64,000 bases of DNA from Eutreptiella sp. 'Long Island Sound 2002' (GCA_964036045.1 OZ038378.1:21214941-21278940), one strand, 5' to 3'. Numbered from the stretch's first letter, positions 31,051 to 43,599 are shown. Notes: a model not told the origin generated them from the letters alone. A program made the numbers and translations.

Positions 31051-31258
31051 TATCACAAATCGAAGGGAACGTCTTTTGCAGGACAGTGCGAGGTTATTGC
31101 GTCAGGTACGCAGTGAACAGGTGGTGCCTCAAGTTCAGGATCAGGAGGTCTCGACAGAGCTCAGGGAAGCTACAATGGACATCACATGGATACCCGCTTG
31201 CGGTCGTTGTTCAGTGACAGTCAATCACCCCTGCAGAGCTCCGGTGGGGATTCTGTGA
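31051..31258 (+). pseudogene. Gypsy family C spacer after RNase H (right copy, continuation)
   Basis: Continues the frame interrupted at 24248 and corresponds to 6494-6700 of the left copy. It ends with the same stop codon (31256-31258), overlapping the integrase ORF by 73 nt in the -1 frame, exactly as in the left copy. Confidence 0.85.
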
Positions 31259-32823
31259 ATCACGAGAAGCGCGTTGAGCGCATCATCCATAATTTATGTT
31301 GTGCTGAGAGTGGGCTGGACCCGTTTCAGCTTGCAGCGCTGACGCAGGAGCCACTCACTAAATGTTTGTTTGGCAAGTGGGACAATGAATACCAGAGTGA
31401 CCGCAATTTTTCCACCATTTTTGACAAATTGTCACAGGGTCAGGCCGTTGAAGGTTTTTCGCTTTTTCAGGGGAAGCTGCGACACCATGGCAAAATCGTG
31501 GTTCCGTTTTCATTAACGGATAAGGTTCTGACTGCCATGCATCAGTATGTCCATCCAGGTAGGGACAAACTGATAGAGTTGGTCAGCAAAAAATTTTATT
31601 TCACCTTCCGGCCGAGTGTTTTGAAGAAAAAGGTCACTGAATTGGTTAAACGATGTCCTGTTTGTCAAACGTGTAAAACAGGCCCTGCACGCTTTGATGA
31701 ATGTCGTTTTTTCCCTGTCCCCCAGTATCCCTTTGCATCGCTTGCCATTGATTTTGTATCACTGCCGGAGGGTACTTCGGCCGGACAGGTGTATGACCAG
31801 TGTATGGTAATTGTAGACAGGCTCACAGGTTATTTGACTGCTGTGCCATGCAGGGCCCAGGGCCTGGATGCCAAAGCAGCGGCAGATTTGTTTTTGCAGC
31901 GCTGCTCGTTCTTCACTGGCGTGCCGAAAGAAATCATGAGTGACAATGACAATGTCATTACCAGTGATTTCTTTCACAGTTTGTGTGATAAAATGAGGAT
32001 TGAGACCCACAGGGGAGTTATATATAGGCCTTTGAGTAATCAGAGGGCCGAAAATGCAGTCAAGGCGGTAGTAAATTCGCTCCGCCTGTATTTGGAGCAG
32101 CGAAAGGCGCTGTGGGTGAATGCGCTACCGCTAGCAGTGTGGGCACTGATTGATCTGCCTGGCATTCACAGTCCCTACAGCCCTCACAGACTGGTGTTTG
32201 GGCGTGACCTCATTGGTTTTGGGGACTGTCCACCGGTCCAGGATGACTGTGCGGAAGATGCCCTGCCGTTTTTCTCCCGTTTCGAGAAGGAACGAAGGGA
32301 GGTGCAGAAAAAATTGAAAAAGACTCATGCCGCACAGCGGGATAAGTTTCTTCAGACATTCCCGACCCTGAACTTGCTTCCAGGGGACAAGGTGTGGGTG
32401 AAGAACCTCCCAGGCCAATCTAAGTTAGATAGGCTGTGGCAGGGTCCCTGTGAGGTGGAGAGGCTCATTTCTGCTTCGAGAGTGGTGGTGAATACCCCTC
32501 AAGGGGATCAGACATTGTCTACCAGTAGATTGAAGCATTACATGCATCCGTATGGTGCACCAGATTCTGCACATCCTTTCAATTACTTTTCCAAGGATGA
32601 CATGGCCCCCCCTGTGGTACAGCACTGGGTGCCAGAGAAATTTTTGGCTACCAGGGTTTACCCCAATGGTGTTCGTAGGTGGAAAGTGAAGTGGCGAGGT
32701 CATACAGGTCCCACATTGGAGCCTGCCAGTAGCTTCATGAATGAACTCAACAAAAACTGGCATGCCTTCAATCAAAAGAAGGGGCTCGATCTCACAGTTG
32801 ATGATGTAGTTAGTATGTCTTGA
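31186..32823 (+). CDS. Gypsy family C integrase with chromodomain-like C-terminus, intact ORF
   Basis: An ATG-initiated ORF of 545 codons. The zinc-binding region is HQYVHPGRDKL with CPVCQTC. The catalytic DDE is visible as AIDFVSLPEG, IMSDNDNVITSDFF and QRAENAVKAV. After the core come GDKVWVKNLPGQSKLD (the usual SH3-like region after gypsy integrase) and a C-terminal RRWKVKWRGHTGPTLEPASSF that resembles the end of a chromodomain. The ORF is complete although the rest of its element is gone or interrupted. The left copy of this ORF is cut at codon 218 or so. Its separate frame suggests integrase is expressed by -1 frameshifting or from its own start. Confidence 0.92.
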   Translation: MDTRLRSLFSDSQSPLQSSGGDSVNHEKRVERIIHNLCCAESGLDPFQLAALTQEPLTKCLFGKWDNEYQSDRNFSTIFDKLSQGQAVEGFSLFQGKLRHHGKIVVPFSLTDKVLTAMHQYVHPGRDKLIELVSKKFYFTFRPSVLKKKVTELVKRCPVCQTCKTGPARFDECRFFPVPQYPFASLAIDFVSLPEGTSAGQVYDQCMVIVDRLTGYLTAVPCRAQGLDAKAAADLFLQRCSFFTGVPKEIMSDNDNVITSDFFHSLCDKMRIETHRGVIYRPLSNQRAENAVKAVVNSLRLYLEQRKALWVNALPLAVWALIDLPGIHSPYSPHRLVFGRDLIGFGDCPPVQDDCAEDALPFFSRFEKERREVQKKLKKTHAAQRDKFLQTFPTLNLLPGDKVWVKNLPGQSKLDRLWQGPCEVERLISASRVVVNTPQGDQTLSTSRLKHYMHPYGAPDSAHPFNYFSKDDMAPPVVQHWVPEKFLATRVYPNGVRRWKVKWRGHTGPTLEPASSFMNELNKNWHAFNQKKGLDLTVDDVVSMS

Positions 32824-33433
32824 ATGTATGATGCATCCCCCTCACCCTGTTTATTTGTACTCCTCTCTTTCAGGTGCAATGAATTTGATTCAATGCAGAC
32901 AGCTCAGTGATCGATGTCAGTTTTATGGTATGCCACCATTTTTCGGGTTTCACGAATGAAACATCACTCTGGACTGCTTCTCAGAAGTCCAATCAGCATC
33001 AATAAAGACAAATGAAGGATCCAGAGAACGAATCTCAGAAGTAATCTAACACATATATGACTTCAGTGAATGGGCTTTGTATATTAGCATTCATGTCTGT
33101 TTGTTTGAGGACATTGGGTTGTGGTGCACAGCGATTTGCATTTGTATGTTCGAGCCCTTGCCTGGAGCCCACTGAATGTTGTACAGTAAATTTCTGAGAA
33201 ACAATGGATGCCCAATGTACAGGCACAGGCAGGCAGTCAGAGTTACAGGACAGTGCTGTGATTCAATGCCAGGGCAATGAGATGACAGGTTTGTAGTTCT
33301 TGGAGCTCGGTGCCCCCCCCTCTGGGTACAGATAGGCTCAGCACACGGCTGTGGCAACTCCCTCAGGCAACTCCCAAATCAGAAAGCCATAGGCCTGCTG
33401 GTTTTTCAGGCCCAAAAAGGGATTTTTTGGGCT
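32824..33433 (+). other. 3' non-coding region of gypsy family C
   Basis: About 600 bp between the integrase stop and the polypurine tract. No reading frame of note. Confidence 0.6.
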
Positions 33434-33444
33434 TGGGAGGGGAG
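33434..33444 (+). promoter_or_regulatory. Polypurine tract of gypsy family C
   Basis: TGGGAGGGGAG abuts TGTAGCCGCCAGC, the inferred start of the 3' LTR, matching the layout of the other two gypsy elements. Confidence 0.7.
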
Positions 33445-33760
33445 TGTAGCCGCCAGCATGCAGCGACAGAAGTCGCCTGAGCATTTCGTGTTATTTAGCG
33501 ATGATCATGAGATTTAGCGCTGTGCAGTGCAGTTTCGATTGTTGAAGTTTCATTCCAAAATATAATGATTTTCTGTCACTGCATAGGTTCCTGTTATGTT
33601 CGAAATGGCTTTGGTGCTCGTCCACTGATCTGTTTGGCTTTGGGTAAGCATTGGAGTAATTCTAGGACAAGACATCAAGGAGGACTTGGACTAGTACAGG
33701 ACATCATTCACGGTACATTACACTGTTTTTCAAGGGTACCTACAGTGTGATAAGCTTATA
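33445..33760 (+). mobile_element. Start of 3' LTR of gypsy family C (end not determined)
   Basis: Begins TGTAGCCGCC after the purine tract. No second LTR copy lies in the window, so the end given is nominal. Confidence 0.45.
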
Positions 33761-35220
33761 TGAACTAATGCGAATGTTTTTGGTAGGTTTAATGCATTTT
33801 CTGAGGTAATTTTGGGAATATTTGAGCCTTTTTCCTTGGTCCTACTAGCCTAGCTAACTAGTACTCCAGGGGGGAGTAAGAAAAAGTCACTGCCATGTCT
33901 TTCTTAGAGGGCTTGATCCAGGCCAAGCCCCCCTTAAAACCCTTTTGTTGATGCTAAGAGTAACTTAAGTATTTTTATCACTCTTTTGAAGCTTTTAGTA
34001 CACTTTCTCAAAGTACCTAGGGTTATAACCCTAGCCCCCCATGAAGTTCACCCCTACCACTCAACTGAGCGGAGGTATGTTCCTTCATGGAGGTTATACC
34101 GAAATAAAATGGGCATTTCATGCTTAAGGCCTTGGAGGTTAAGCCCAGTGGTCTCCCACCCCAAGACCCCTATACTCAATTGTTGCTACCACTTATTGTG
34201 GTGCTACTTTTTAACTGTTTCTGAATTCAGTTGCTTGGCCAAGTCATAATCTGTGTCTGGCCTAACACCTATGCCCCACATTCCTAACCAGCTCCATTTC
34301 ATCCAAAAGAGTGCACATGAAGTGCTTGATGCTAACTTGGAGGCTAGAGTCAGGCCAGTTTTCACATAAAATCTTTTGTACTATCCATTTGTGATTGAAT
34401 CTTTGTATTTAAACCTGCTTTGTCTATCTGCAGCCCTTCTGTGTTACACTGGATTTCAAACTATTCATTGATTCGATCCACATCCTGTTCTTGCTCTACT
34501 TGCTCCTTTGGTTTTGGGATTTCACCATCAAAACCTGCAGGATTTCATCAAAATCTATAGGGCCCTAATCAAGGCCATTTTGAGGCCATTGGGACGGGTT
34601 TTGGCCCATGAAAAATCCCAAAATGGCATGCACCACATCGACAGTGCAATGTACATCTGGACACGCCATGCTCACTCTCGTACACCTGTGTTTTTGTCCA
34701 ACTGTGCACCACCTAATTTCATCAAAACGCACCAATACCTCGCACCGCACACAAAACACATCTTGTCGGAGCCATATGTACAGTAATCTGCGCACCCCAT
34801 GCCTGAATAGTGTTGCTGCCGCCCAATGCATACCTCAACGGGGAAAATAGCTGCATAAATTGAACCTTCTCAAGGGTCCCGCAGAGGAATGTCGATACGA
34901 GACAACCCATCAGAATTCTGAGATGGGGCGGGGGGTGATGTTCATGAACTAGACATAGTGTTTCAAGTTGAAATGTCCCTTTCCAATATTATACCAAAGC
35001 ACCCAATAGACAAATGTGTGTATAGTTCGGGTTGAACACACCAGTGGGTTTGGATCTTGGTGGGCAGCTACAATAACAAAAAAACACACAAACAACAGAA
35101 AATTATATTGCCTTTGGCAGCTCCAGGCCATCTCAGAGCATCTACGCCGAGCAATGAACAACAAAAATATGGTAAAAGGTACATACATATGGGCTACAAG
35201 GTGCCTAACATTTCTCGGAT
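33761..35220. other. No gene seen
   Basis: About 1.5 kb of unremarkable sequence with short frames only. Possibly the remainder of an LTR followed by intergenic DNA. Confidence 0.5.
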
Positions 35221-35341
35221 GGTCATTTTAGGTGATCACAATATCAAAAAAAAGTTTCGGAAACTCTGATTTTTGAGCTGTCCCGGATGAAAAAAATGCA
35301 AAAGCAGGGAGTGTGCCCATCCTTTGGGAAACCACCTCCAA

Positions 35342-35384
<43 letters not shown>

Positions 35385-35440
35385 AATACCCAAATAACGT
35401 GAAAAACACATAAATACTGCCTGAACATGCTTTAAGGTAA
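35221..35440. repeat. Dispersed unit related to the 38-kb tandem repeat, with (AC)n inside
   Basis: GGTCATTTTAGGTGATCAC through CTGAACATGCTTTAAGG matches the units at 38007-38520 (shared: GGTCA, ATATCAAAAAA, GTTTCGGAAA, GAGCTGTCC, CACCCAATACCCAAATAA). An (AC)n microsatellite at 35345-35383 is inserted or expanded where the tandem units have C-rich runs. Confidence 0.7.
35345..35383. repeat. (AC)n microsatellite
   Basis: About 19 perfect AC units. Confidence 0.95.
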
Positions 35441-36592
35441 AAGGACCAGTAAGTGTACCAAGCAACAGTAAATGTACCACCCAGACAAAATATATTTTCA
35501 CGCATGAAGAACCACATTTCTATGTGTTTTGGGCGCCAACTTGCGGCATCTTTCTACGTTTTCACCCCTGGAGGAACACAAATGCCATTGAGAAGACTTG
35601 TGCTTGCCTAATCAGCTCATATGTGTAAGGTCAACAACACGATTGTGTCCGTGTGCAATATGAAAAACACAATTTTTTTGTAAGTGGTGTGGAAACCCGT
35701 TCCGGGTGCCCATGTAACCATATGGGTCTGCTTTTTTTGACTGTTAATGTTTACTGAACATCTCAACCATGAGGGAAAAAATGCTTTTTTGCAAAATCAA
35801 AACTATATTTGGCTGCAAAACCTGATTTTTCACAACCCCCTTTGTGGTCACAGAAAATGCTTTGAAATGAAAATTGTACCTCTACATGGGGACCTTTGTA
35901 TTGCCACTGATAAACGTGTGCTGAATCAGCCATAAAATGTCAAAAGCATGTACTCGTGTAAAATTGCATTTGCCGGTGTCCTGCACAAGCTCTTTGGCCT
36001 AGTCCTAGATTTCTGTCGTTGTGGGGCAAAACATGGAGTCCGCCATTTCATCCATCCACTGTGTGAGCTTCTGTTCTTGAAGTTTCGGCTTTGGTCCATT
36101 TGTTGCTTGGCACGGCTCGCCTTGGCTATAGACAATGCAAAAGGCATGTGTTATGAGAAGATAGGCAGTTCCCAACCCACCGTGACTTTTGGACTCATCA
36201 ATACCGATCGCTGTGGCTACCAACAGTGGCCAGTAACATTCCTTTCTCTCATTTTGTAACTCGGCAGGTCCTTATATTAATAGAAAAGCAAGGAAGAACC
36301 ACACAACAGCACACAACAGAGCAGGAATGCCATGATAATCTCAGAATGTTACATCTGCAGACTAGGCGGTGTGGCTGTAGACTGAGGTAGGGGTATGAAG
36401 CTGGAGGGGGGGATGGAGGTGTAGTTGAGGTTCTTTCTATTGGGGGCTATCAATGCAATGCACACAACGCACGGCGACGGCGACAGAGGCACAAAACCCA
36501 CAGCGTTCATTATGACAGCGACGCAGCGCTGGCACAAACAACATGTCTGTAGCGATGCATGGCCTCCGTTACAATCTTCCTATGCACCTTCA
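35441..36592. other. No gene seen
   Basis: Short frames only. One minus-strand frame near 36223-36005 has a protein-like composition (ITHAFCIVYSQGEPC) but no supporting splice or family signal. Confidence 0.45.
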
Positions 36593-37478
36593 AAGTCGTC
36601 GCACCTTTTTTTTTTTGGGCATGGCGGTCCCCCGCCGAAGACAATGCACTAAAGCGGCCTGACCACGGGCATAGCAAGCGTTCATGGCGAGCCGAAGTTC
36701 ACCGACGGACAGCTGCAGGTATTTACAGACTTACTTAGGGTGAAAACACTGCAAAATTATGCACCAGAGGCCTGCAGTGAGTCGTGGGGCCTGCAGATGC
36801 TATGGCAGTGATGGAGGCAGGTGCAAAGAGATAGATGACCCCTAGGGGACGGGAGAAAACATGCAGAAAAAGAGATATATGATTCCTAGGGGAAAAGGAA
36901 AAGGGAACAAACAGCAAACACAAACAGGGCGTGCAGAAAAAAATCAGAGCAGTGTAGCTTGAGCAGAATGGGCTGCAGTAAGACTGGTGCAGTCTTAACC
37001 TGTATCTGGCCTGAAGAATTAACTAAAATACAATGCCCATGTGGAAAATTCTGCTCTGCTTTGCTCGATTGCTTCCGCTGCCGATGCCTGAACGAAAAGG
37101 AAAGAACCAGAAGAAGGCTAAGAAACAGGAGCAAAAGATCGAAGGTCACTCGTAAAATACAGATCCTCCAGTGCATTGTGCACAGTGTGAAGGTGAGTGG
37201 TGAAGTGCCGTGAAGTGCAGTGATGTGTGTGTCAGTGCAGTGATGGTACAGTGATGTGGGGTGAGTGACTGACGAGGGTCGGTGGTTGCTTAGGCTGTAA
37301 TGTTTGCAGAATGGTGGTGGTGATGGTTGAGGATGAAAGTGGTGAGGGGGGGGGGGGGGGGGTTGATGCTGCGGAAGGTGGCTGGAGTCTGTGGTAGCAG
37401 TTGGTGCAGTTGGAGTGAGTCTGGATGTGGGGAGAGTGGGTTCATGGTGGGGGGGGGGGGGAAGTCGTCGCACCTTTT
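36593..37478 (-). mobile_element. Probable poly(A) retroposon flanked by 17-bp duplication
   Basis: AAGTCGTCGCACCTTTT occurs at 36593-36609 and again at 37462-37478. On the minus strand the intervening 850 bp ends in a poly(A) run next to the duplication (poly-T at 36606-36616 on plus) and begins with a C-run. That is the layout of LINE-mediated retroposition. The insert contains a Pro/His-rich frame with a hydrophobic stretch (near 37120) but nothing I recognise. It could be a SINE-like or processed copy. Confidence 0.5.
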
Positions 37479-38006
37479 GTTATTGAAATCTGGCACGTAA
37501 GGCATAGCGCGGCCACATCTTGCAACTCCGTCGTCTTTTCCGCATAGGATACTCGAAATACACGCAAGAGGGAGCTTTCTGCTTGGTGTGGCACTCTTCG
37601 GCTCGCTTCGGCGACTTCTTCTTTGGTCTCGTCACCCTTTTGATGAACGATGTCGCCGCAACGTTCGCCTATCGCATCTAACACGTCAAAAAGTTAGAGG
37701 ACAATTTTTGCTGACAATTGATGTAAAAAATTTTAAAACTACCGTAATTAACCTGAGTTTTCGTGTCTTCTTCATTGGTACAGCGACTGGCGCGACCCCA
37801 AATCCGCGGCTCCTGCGCGACGCCTTTTTTTGGCAATTACACAAGCATTTGATAAATTTCGACAACAGGTCAGGTTTTATTTCAAAAATTCCAATGTTTA
37901 TATCTATAATACATTCTAGCCATGGTAAAACTCAAAATCTATCTGCAATTTTGAAATTGCAAAAGTTGGTACACGTACTGGTGAGTTTATTTTACATGTG
38001 TTGGAT
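37479..38006. other. No gene seen
   Basis: About 500 bp. One plus-strand frame of 201 codons crosses it into the tandem repeat, with no recognisable domain. Confidence 0.4.
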
Positions 38007-38520
38007 GGTCATTTTGTGTGGTCACGATATCAAAAAAGTGAGGTTCGGAAAGTTCAATTTTTGCGGCGCCGTGAGTGAAAAAAATGCAAAAGCTGGTTGT
38101 GTGCCAATCCTTGAGAGCCCCCCCTCCCCCTGCACCCAATACCCAAATAAAGTGAAAAACATCCAAATACGGCCTAAAACATGTTTCAGATAGGCTAGAT
38201 GGTCATATTGTGTGGTCACGATATCAAACAAATAAGTTTCTGAAAAGTTCGATTTTTGAGCTGCCCACAGTGAAAAATTGCACAAGCAGGTTGTGTATCA
38301 ATCCTTTGAGAGCCCCCCCCCCCCCCGTGCCCAATAACCGAATATGGTGAAAAACACGTAAATGCGGCCTGAAACATGCTTTACATCCCCTGGGTGGTCA
38401 TTTTACGTCATCACAATGTCAAAAAAAAGATTTCGAAAACTTCGATTTCTGAGCTGTCCAAGGTGAAAGGCTACACTAGCAGGTTGTGCACCGGCCCATT
38501 TTTTGTGGAAACAGTCATTT
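38007..38520. repeat. About 195-bp tandem repeat, two full units and one partial
   Basis: GGTCA starts units at 38007, 38201 and 38396. Each continues with CACGATATCAAA or a close variant, a GTTCGATTT-like segment, a homopolymeric C run and GTGAAAAACA. Units are moderately diverged. A lone relative is at 35221. Confidence 0.8.
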
Positions 38521-39250
38521 TGTGTCTTTGGCATGGGTTTTGACCGGGCCTCAGCAAAGCTACAAACTGCAAAAACCGTCCTTTCGTATCCTAGGAAGCA
38601 TATGCTATCACAACATCATCACTCACACCCGTCAGAGTCGGGAGCACTGGGTCACCGAGATCCGCCAAAACCGCCAACATCGCAAAATTTGCTGAAAATG
38701 AAATAAGCTGCATAAGCGCCCATCCCACTCCGCCCCAAACCCCCTGGAGTCGGGATCTGGAAACACTTTTTCGGTTCAAGATCGAAGAAACCTCAAAAGA
38801 TTCATGATTTTCAACCCAGAAAAAATGGGGGTTAATTTTGCGACGTTTTTGCCCCCCCCTCCTGCTCCAACCTCCCTCAAAACGTCAAAAAATGGGGTTC
38901 AAATGGGGCAGGTCTAGGGGGGTCTGGGGACCATCGACAGCTGAACGGTCGGCAGTTCGAATCCCGGTTAGCCGACCGACGGCTGCGCCAATCGGTCCAC
39001 CGTCCTTATTCTACTAGACCCTCGTTCAAATCCTTCTGAGCACACCCCAAGGTATGATATTAGATGTCCAACCCTTTGTAAAATCATTGTTTAGCCCAAT
39101 AAAACAATCCCCCGATGGATTTTTGGATTTTGAGGCCTCTATCCCCTGAAACTGGCTATCACTTTTGGGGGGGGGGGATTGGGGGGGGGTCAAAAGTTTG
39201 TGCTCCGCGAACGACCCCCAAAAAGGGGGGGGGGGTATACAACACACTCA

Positions 39251-39382
39251 CCTGCGCTTGATCTAACAACCTCTCTTCAAGTTGATTCGGAACAATATAC
39301 GAAACCTAGGTTCTTACCTGCGCTTGATCTAACAACCTCTCTTCAAGGTGATTCGGAACAATATACGAAACCTAGGTTCTTT
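39251..39382. repeat. 66-bp tandem duplication
   Basis: CCTGCGCTTGATCTAACAAC begins at 39251 and 39317. The two units differ at one or two bases, so the duplication is recent. Confidence 0.9.
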
Positions 39383-41257
39383 CAAAACATTGGTCTGCTC
39401 TCTTTCAATCTTTGGGTCATGCAACGGGGGTTTGTTGACCCCCATAGGCAGTCACAAAATTTTGGCCAAAGCTCCCGTTCCCCATTCTCTGAAAAAAATG
39501 GGAGATGGAATGTGACCGGTTGCCTCTTGTCTGTAAAACAAAACTCTGCACAACATTTCATTCTGTTGGTAGTTCCCTCTCACATCCAACCCACTCACAT
39601 TGAACTGGGGGCATGGCAGACAACAAGTACCGGATTGTAAAGAGATCAAGTCAGCAGAGAAGCATGATTCAAACGCAACGGTATGGCCGGCTGCAGCCAA
39701 CTGCCCAGAGGTGGTGGTCCAAAGTCAAGAAATACCAGTTTACAGCTCACCCACCTGTCCAGTGCACCTTGCCGATGCTCAATCTCACTGCTGTAAAGCA
39801 GATAGGCTCTGACCATTTGATGTGATGATCGTGCGTAAGAGCATCAGTGGGTGTAGTGGGCACCGACAACACAACCCAAAAATGTGCATACTACTGAATG
39901 ACGGAACCACAGCACACAGTTGAAAGCATTTATGGCGGGGGCGTTGCAGGATATTTGAATCACAGTCATTCTGTGAGGGGAAGCAGGGTTTTGGCCTGCT
40001 TGAGGAACCCCCCAACCGGAACTTGATGAGATGCAGGGGACGGGCTGAAAACTGAGCAACAGGCTAAAAAAAAAAAACACACTTGTCTGGCTCCAAACTT
40101 CGCGAGTTCAACCACCTAGTTAGCGCTGCATGATGTCGTGCTTTCTGATCGCACTTGCCTGAAGGCTCAGGGCAAAAATGTTTCAATATTGAGGCAGGTA
40201 CGAAACATAAGCTCCAATTGTCACTCGAACTGGGCTGGATGGTGCGACGTTCAAATTTTCATGTGTGCAGCTTGCACGGCCACACAAACAGAAGATGATG
40301 CAGGCATGTGTCGGCACAAAGGCTTGATCGGCAGATTGCGAAATACACATTCTAGCACGACGGACAGGCACCACCTCATATTGGATACCATTTGCCTTGA
40401 ACTAGTGGGAAAAAGCTGCAGGTTACCTGTGTGTTGCAACCAAGTGTACTCATGATGGGAAACCGCGTGCCAGTGGAGCACCAAACCAATAGCATCAACC
40501 CTGAAAAAAAGCCAGAGCTGCGGTCAAACCATCAGGAGGCACAGGGGACGGCTTGATGGATGAACGCGCAAATCCTGCGCCGAACACCCAAAATGGCTCT
40601 GCAGCACGACTGCACATGCATGCGATGACCCATGCATACATGCAGGTCTTGCCAACAGATCAGCAGACTGCTGATGTCGCAGTCGTGTCGCTTCGGAGAC
40701 ATGTTCGAGTGTGCTCTAGGGCATGATGCAATCACCGTTGGTAAGCCTGCCCCATTACGGACCGCGTATGTACGTACACACGGTCTCTTCGTGCCTGTCT
40801 TCTCAGCCCTTCCAGGCGCCGAAATGCAGAGGGGACAACACGTGGGGGTAAAACCTAATTCAGGTGAGCCAAGCGAAGGTCAGAGTGGGACACCACGCGC
40901 GGGGGGTGAGAAGGGGCTACACCACACAGGCACCTGCTGTCGTGGACGCGTGCCTGCAGCATGTGGAAACCGCGGAGGCACTCATACGCAACTGGCCTTG
41001 AAAGGGCAGCCGTGCATTTCATTGGCTGTGGGACTGCAAAATACCGTTTGGGGACCAAACCGGAAGCGAGTGCCCACCCAGTGCAAAGCCACCCTTCAAA
41101 CCAGCTCGCTTTTGACCTCACGGAGTCACACCTGTGTGTGGTGGCGCCTGCTAGGAGACCTGTTGGTGACAGCACCCATCAAATGCCAACAAGGCGGGAA
41201 CTGCATCCAATGCCGGCTGACAGAAGAGCTCCAAAAAAAAAAAACCTGAGCAGAAGC

Positions 41258-41545
41258 GGTGCTGGTGTTGTAGGAGGAACCAACCAAAAGCAGGGCTACA
41301 AGTGTCGTGCCGTCGCCAAGAAACCAGCATGCCCCAGGCCCTCCTCACAACCGAAACACCACCCCCCAACAGACGGCACGTTGACAAAACCCGTTGCAGA
41401 GCAGTGACACTCCACTGCAGCGAGGTAGTCGGACTTGTACCGTGAAAATAACGGCGGTGCTGGTGGAGTGAGCAGAGGAAACAAAAAGCAGGGCTCCAAG
41501 TTTCGTCCCATTGCGACGACACGAGCATGCCCCAGGTCCTCCTTA
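41258..41545. repeat. Diverged direct repeat, period about 195 bp
   Basis: CGGTGCTGGTG, AAAAGCAGGGCT, CAAGT, TCGT and AGCATGCCCCAGG occur in the same order starting at 41258 and 41453, with many differences between them. Confidence 0.6.
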
Positions 41546-43599
41546 AGATCCTAAAAAAACATTGACACCACTCCGCGGAACGTGGCTGCACTAAAATGCA
41601 ACCGAAATTCTTGGACTATGTACCACGTGTTGTTTTGGGAGCCCACGCTCCACATCGGCGTGTTACACAGTCAAATTTACGTAATTAGACCCGGTCAAAC
41701 GGCATTCCAAACATTTGAGCCGGTCATAACTACACTCCTGAGCACTCGTGCAGCGAATCAGCATGGCTGCGCCGTGGATTTCGAGCAAAGCGACTTACTG
41801 GACTACCCGCAAGTAACTTCTGCTCGAATATAAGCAGGGGGTCTGTTTCATGACACGTCGGGAGAACTGTGCAATCGACTCTATAGAGGGACTGTATATA
41901 GAACTCACTGTTTCTGAGGCGAGTGACTACATAGAGCAGCTGTATGGAGTCAGAGAAACACACACCGTGTATGCGTCGGCATGACTGCGCCACGTCAAAG
42001 AATGCAACGGTGTCGGCTACCTCACGCATCGCGCGTCATGTTCCATGCGTGCCCTTTTTCTGCAATCAGTATAACCCTTTCCTGTACGTATATGTATGTA
42101 TGTGTATGTATATGTATATGTATGTAGCGTGCGCAGCGATCGGGTCTCTGACAGAGATCCACACCTGGGCGGGGATCCGCAGGGGTAAACAAGCGCATTG
42201 ACTTGCATGCAAAAAACTCTGCACGCTTCGGGCGTGAGGCCAAGGCAATCCCAACCATGCGCGACTCAAGTGGCGTACGCTTGTTCTCCCGAATTAGCAT
42301 GCGCCCGTCGTTTGAGCAGGGGAGCGAGTGAAATTTGGAGTGCTGCTGCTCTGTGGCTTTTTCGATTCCAGGCTTTTGGTGCCTGGCAGGCGCGGCCCCG
42401 AGCGCAGTGCGACTGGGCCTGACAAGCTCTTGGGCGGCTGAGGAGGGGCTCTAGGAACATGAGTGGGGACACCCCACGCACCGGAGCGTTCGCCTCGGTG
42501 CCCATCACCAGACTCCCTCAGGCCACCAAAACGGTTCCCTTGATGGGCAGCAGGGCGTCGTACGGATGAGTGCCGCCTGTTCCTCCGGGTTTCTGGATCC
42601 GGATCGGAGCGAGCCCCGCGCCCCCCCCACAACAAAGACTGCAGAGGGAGGGGACCAGTCGGTGACTGTCTGCGTGAGAGGTGTCCCCGCTCTCAACACC
42701 CTTCGACCGTCCAGGGCCGCATTGGACAGTACATGTAAGCAGCCGGTAGGTGCTCTTGGCTGCACGTCGCCACACTAAGCAGCATCCGCTTGCACTAGAC
42801 AGCATCTACTGGCAATGCGCAGCACTATGCAAGTCCCGTGTACCAATGGCAACAGCTGCGGCCATCCGTCCCGGCGGGGGTCGGGCACAAGCCATTTGCA
42901 AAAGACTGTTGAACCAGAGCTCCGGGCATGGGTGCCACCCAGGTCAAGGGCAGGGGTCAAAAATTGGGCGAGGGGCAAAATCACGGGCAGAAATGGGGAG
43001 AGGCTGCTTGTTGGGCAAACAGTGCGGTTGCGGTTAACGGGTAACGGAGGTCAAGAGCAAAACAGTTAGGCAGTGGAGTACAAGAGACGACCCGGCCTCT
43101 CCTCGCCAGCGGGGGGGTGTTTGCCGTTTGCCGTAAAGGGGGGGGAGGGGTAAATGTGCCGGTTGGTACTTCGGGGTGTACGCGATGGTTTGGGATTTTC
43201 AGGAGGAAATTGTCTACATCGCTTGTGCGCAGCCGGTTGGGGAAAGAATCAGTACAGTGCCAATGGGGGACAGGGGGGGGGGGCAACCCGCATGTAGGGA
43301 TTTCGACGTGCGAGGCAACGCGCCGCCCATCCCCACGGTGGTGATTCGGGGTGGGGGGCCGCTTGCCACGCACGCCCCGTGCAATCCTTCGGGGGTAGTG
43401 GCAGCTTGCCAACGGTGGGGGAGGGGGGGTTGTGCCGAAATCAAACCGGCACTCCCCCATTTGTTGCGGGGTGAGCGATACCGAAGAGTGTGGGGCAGGC
43501 GTGGCCGACGAGGCACCTACGGACCAACGGCTGCATAACACCAATGCACGCATGCAAGAAGTCTTGGGAAGAACCATAACCCCCCCCCCTTTGCGCAAG

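Noticed and set aside
38941-38990. tRNA-like sequence (AGTTCGAATCCC flanked by GGTCGGC/GCCGACC)
   Set aside because: The inverted repeat and B-box-like core are real, but the T-stem does not pair as in a tRNA and no D-arm or anticodon arm could be placed. At most a tRNA-derived SINE fragment.
40632-41591. Frames of 150-205 codons on both strands near 41 kb
   Set aside because: They overlap each other, lie over a diverged direct repeat, contain many Cys/Trp/Arg codons without pattern, and have no splice or family support.
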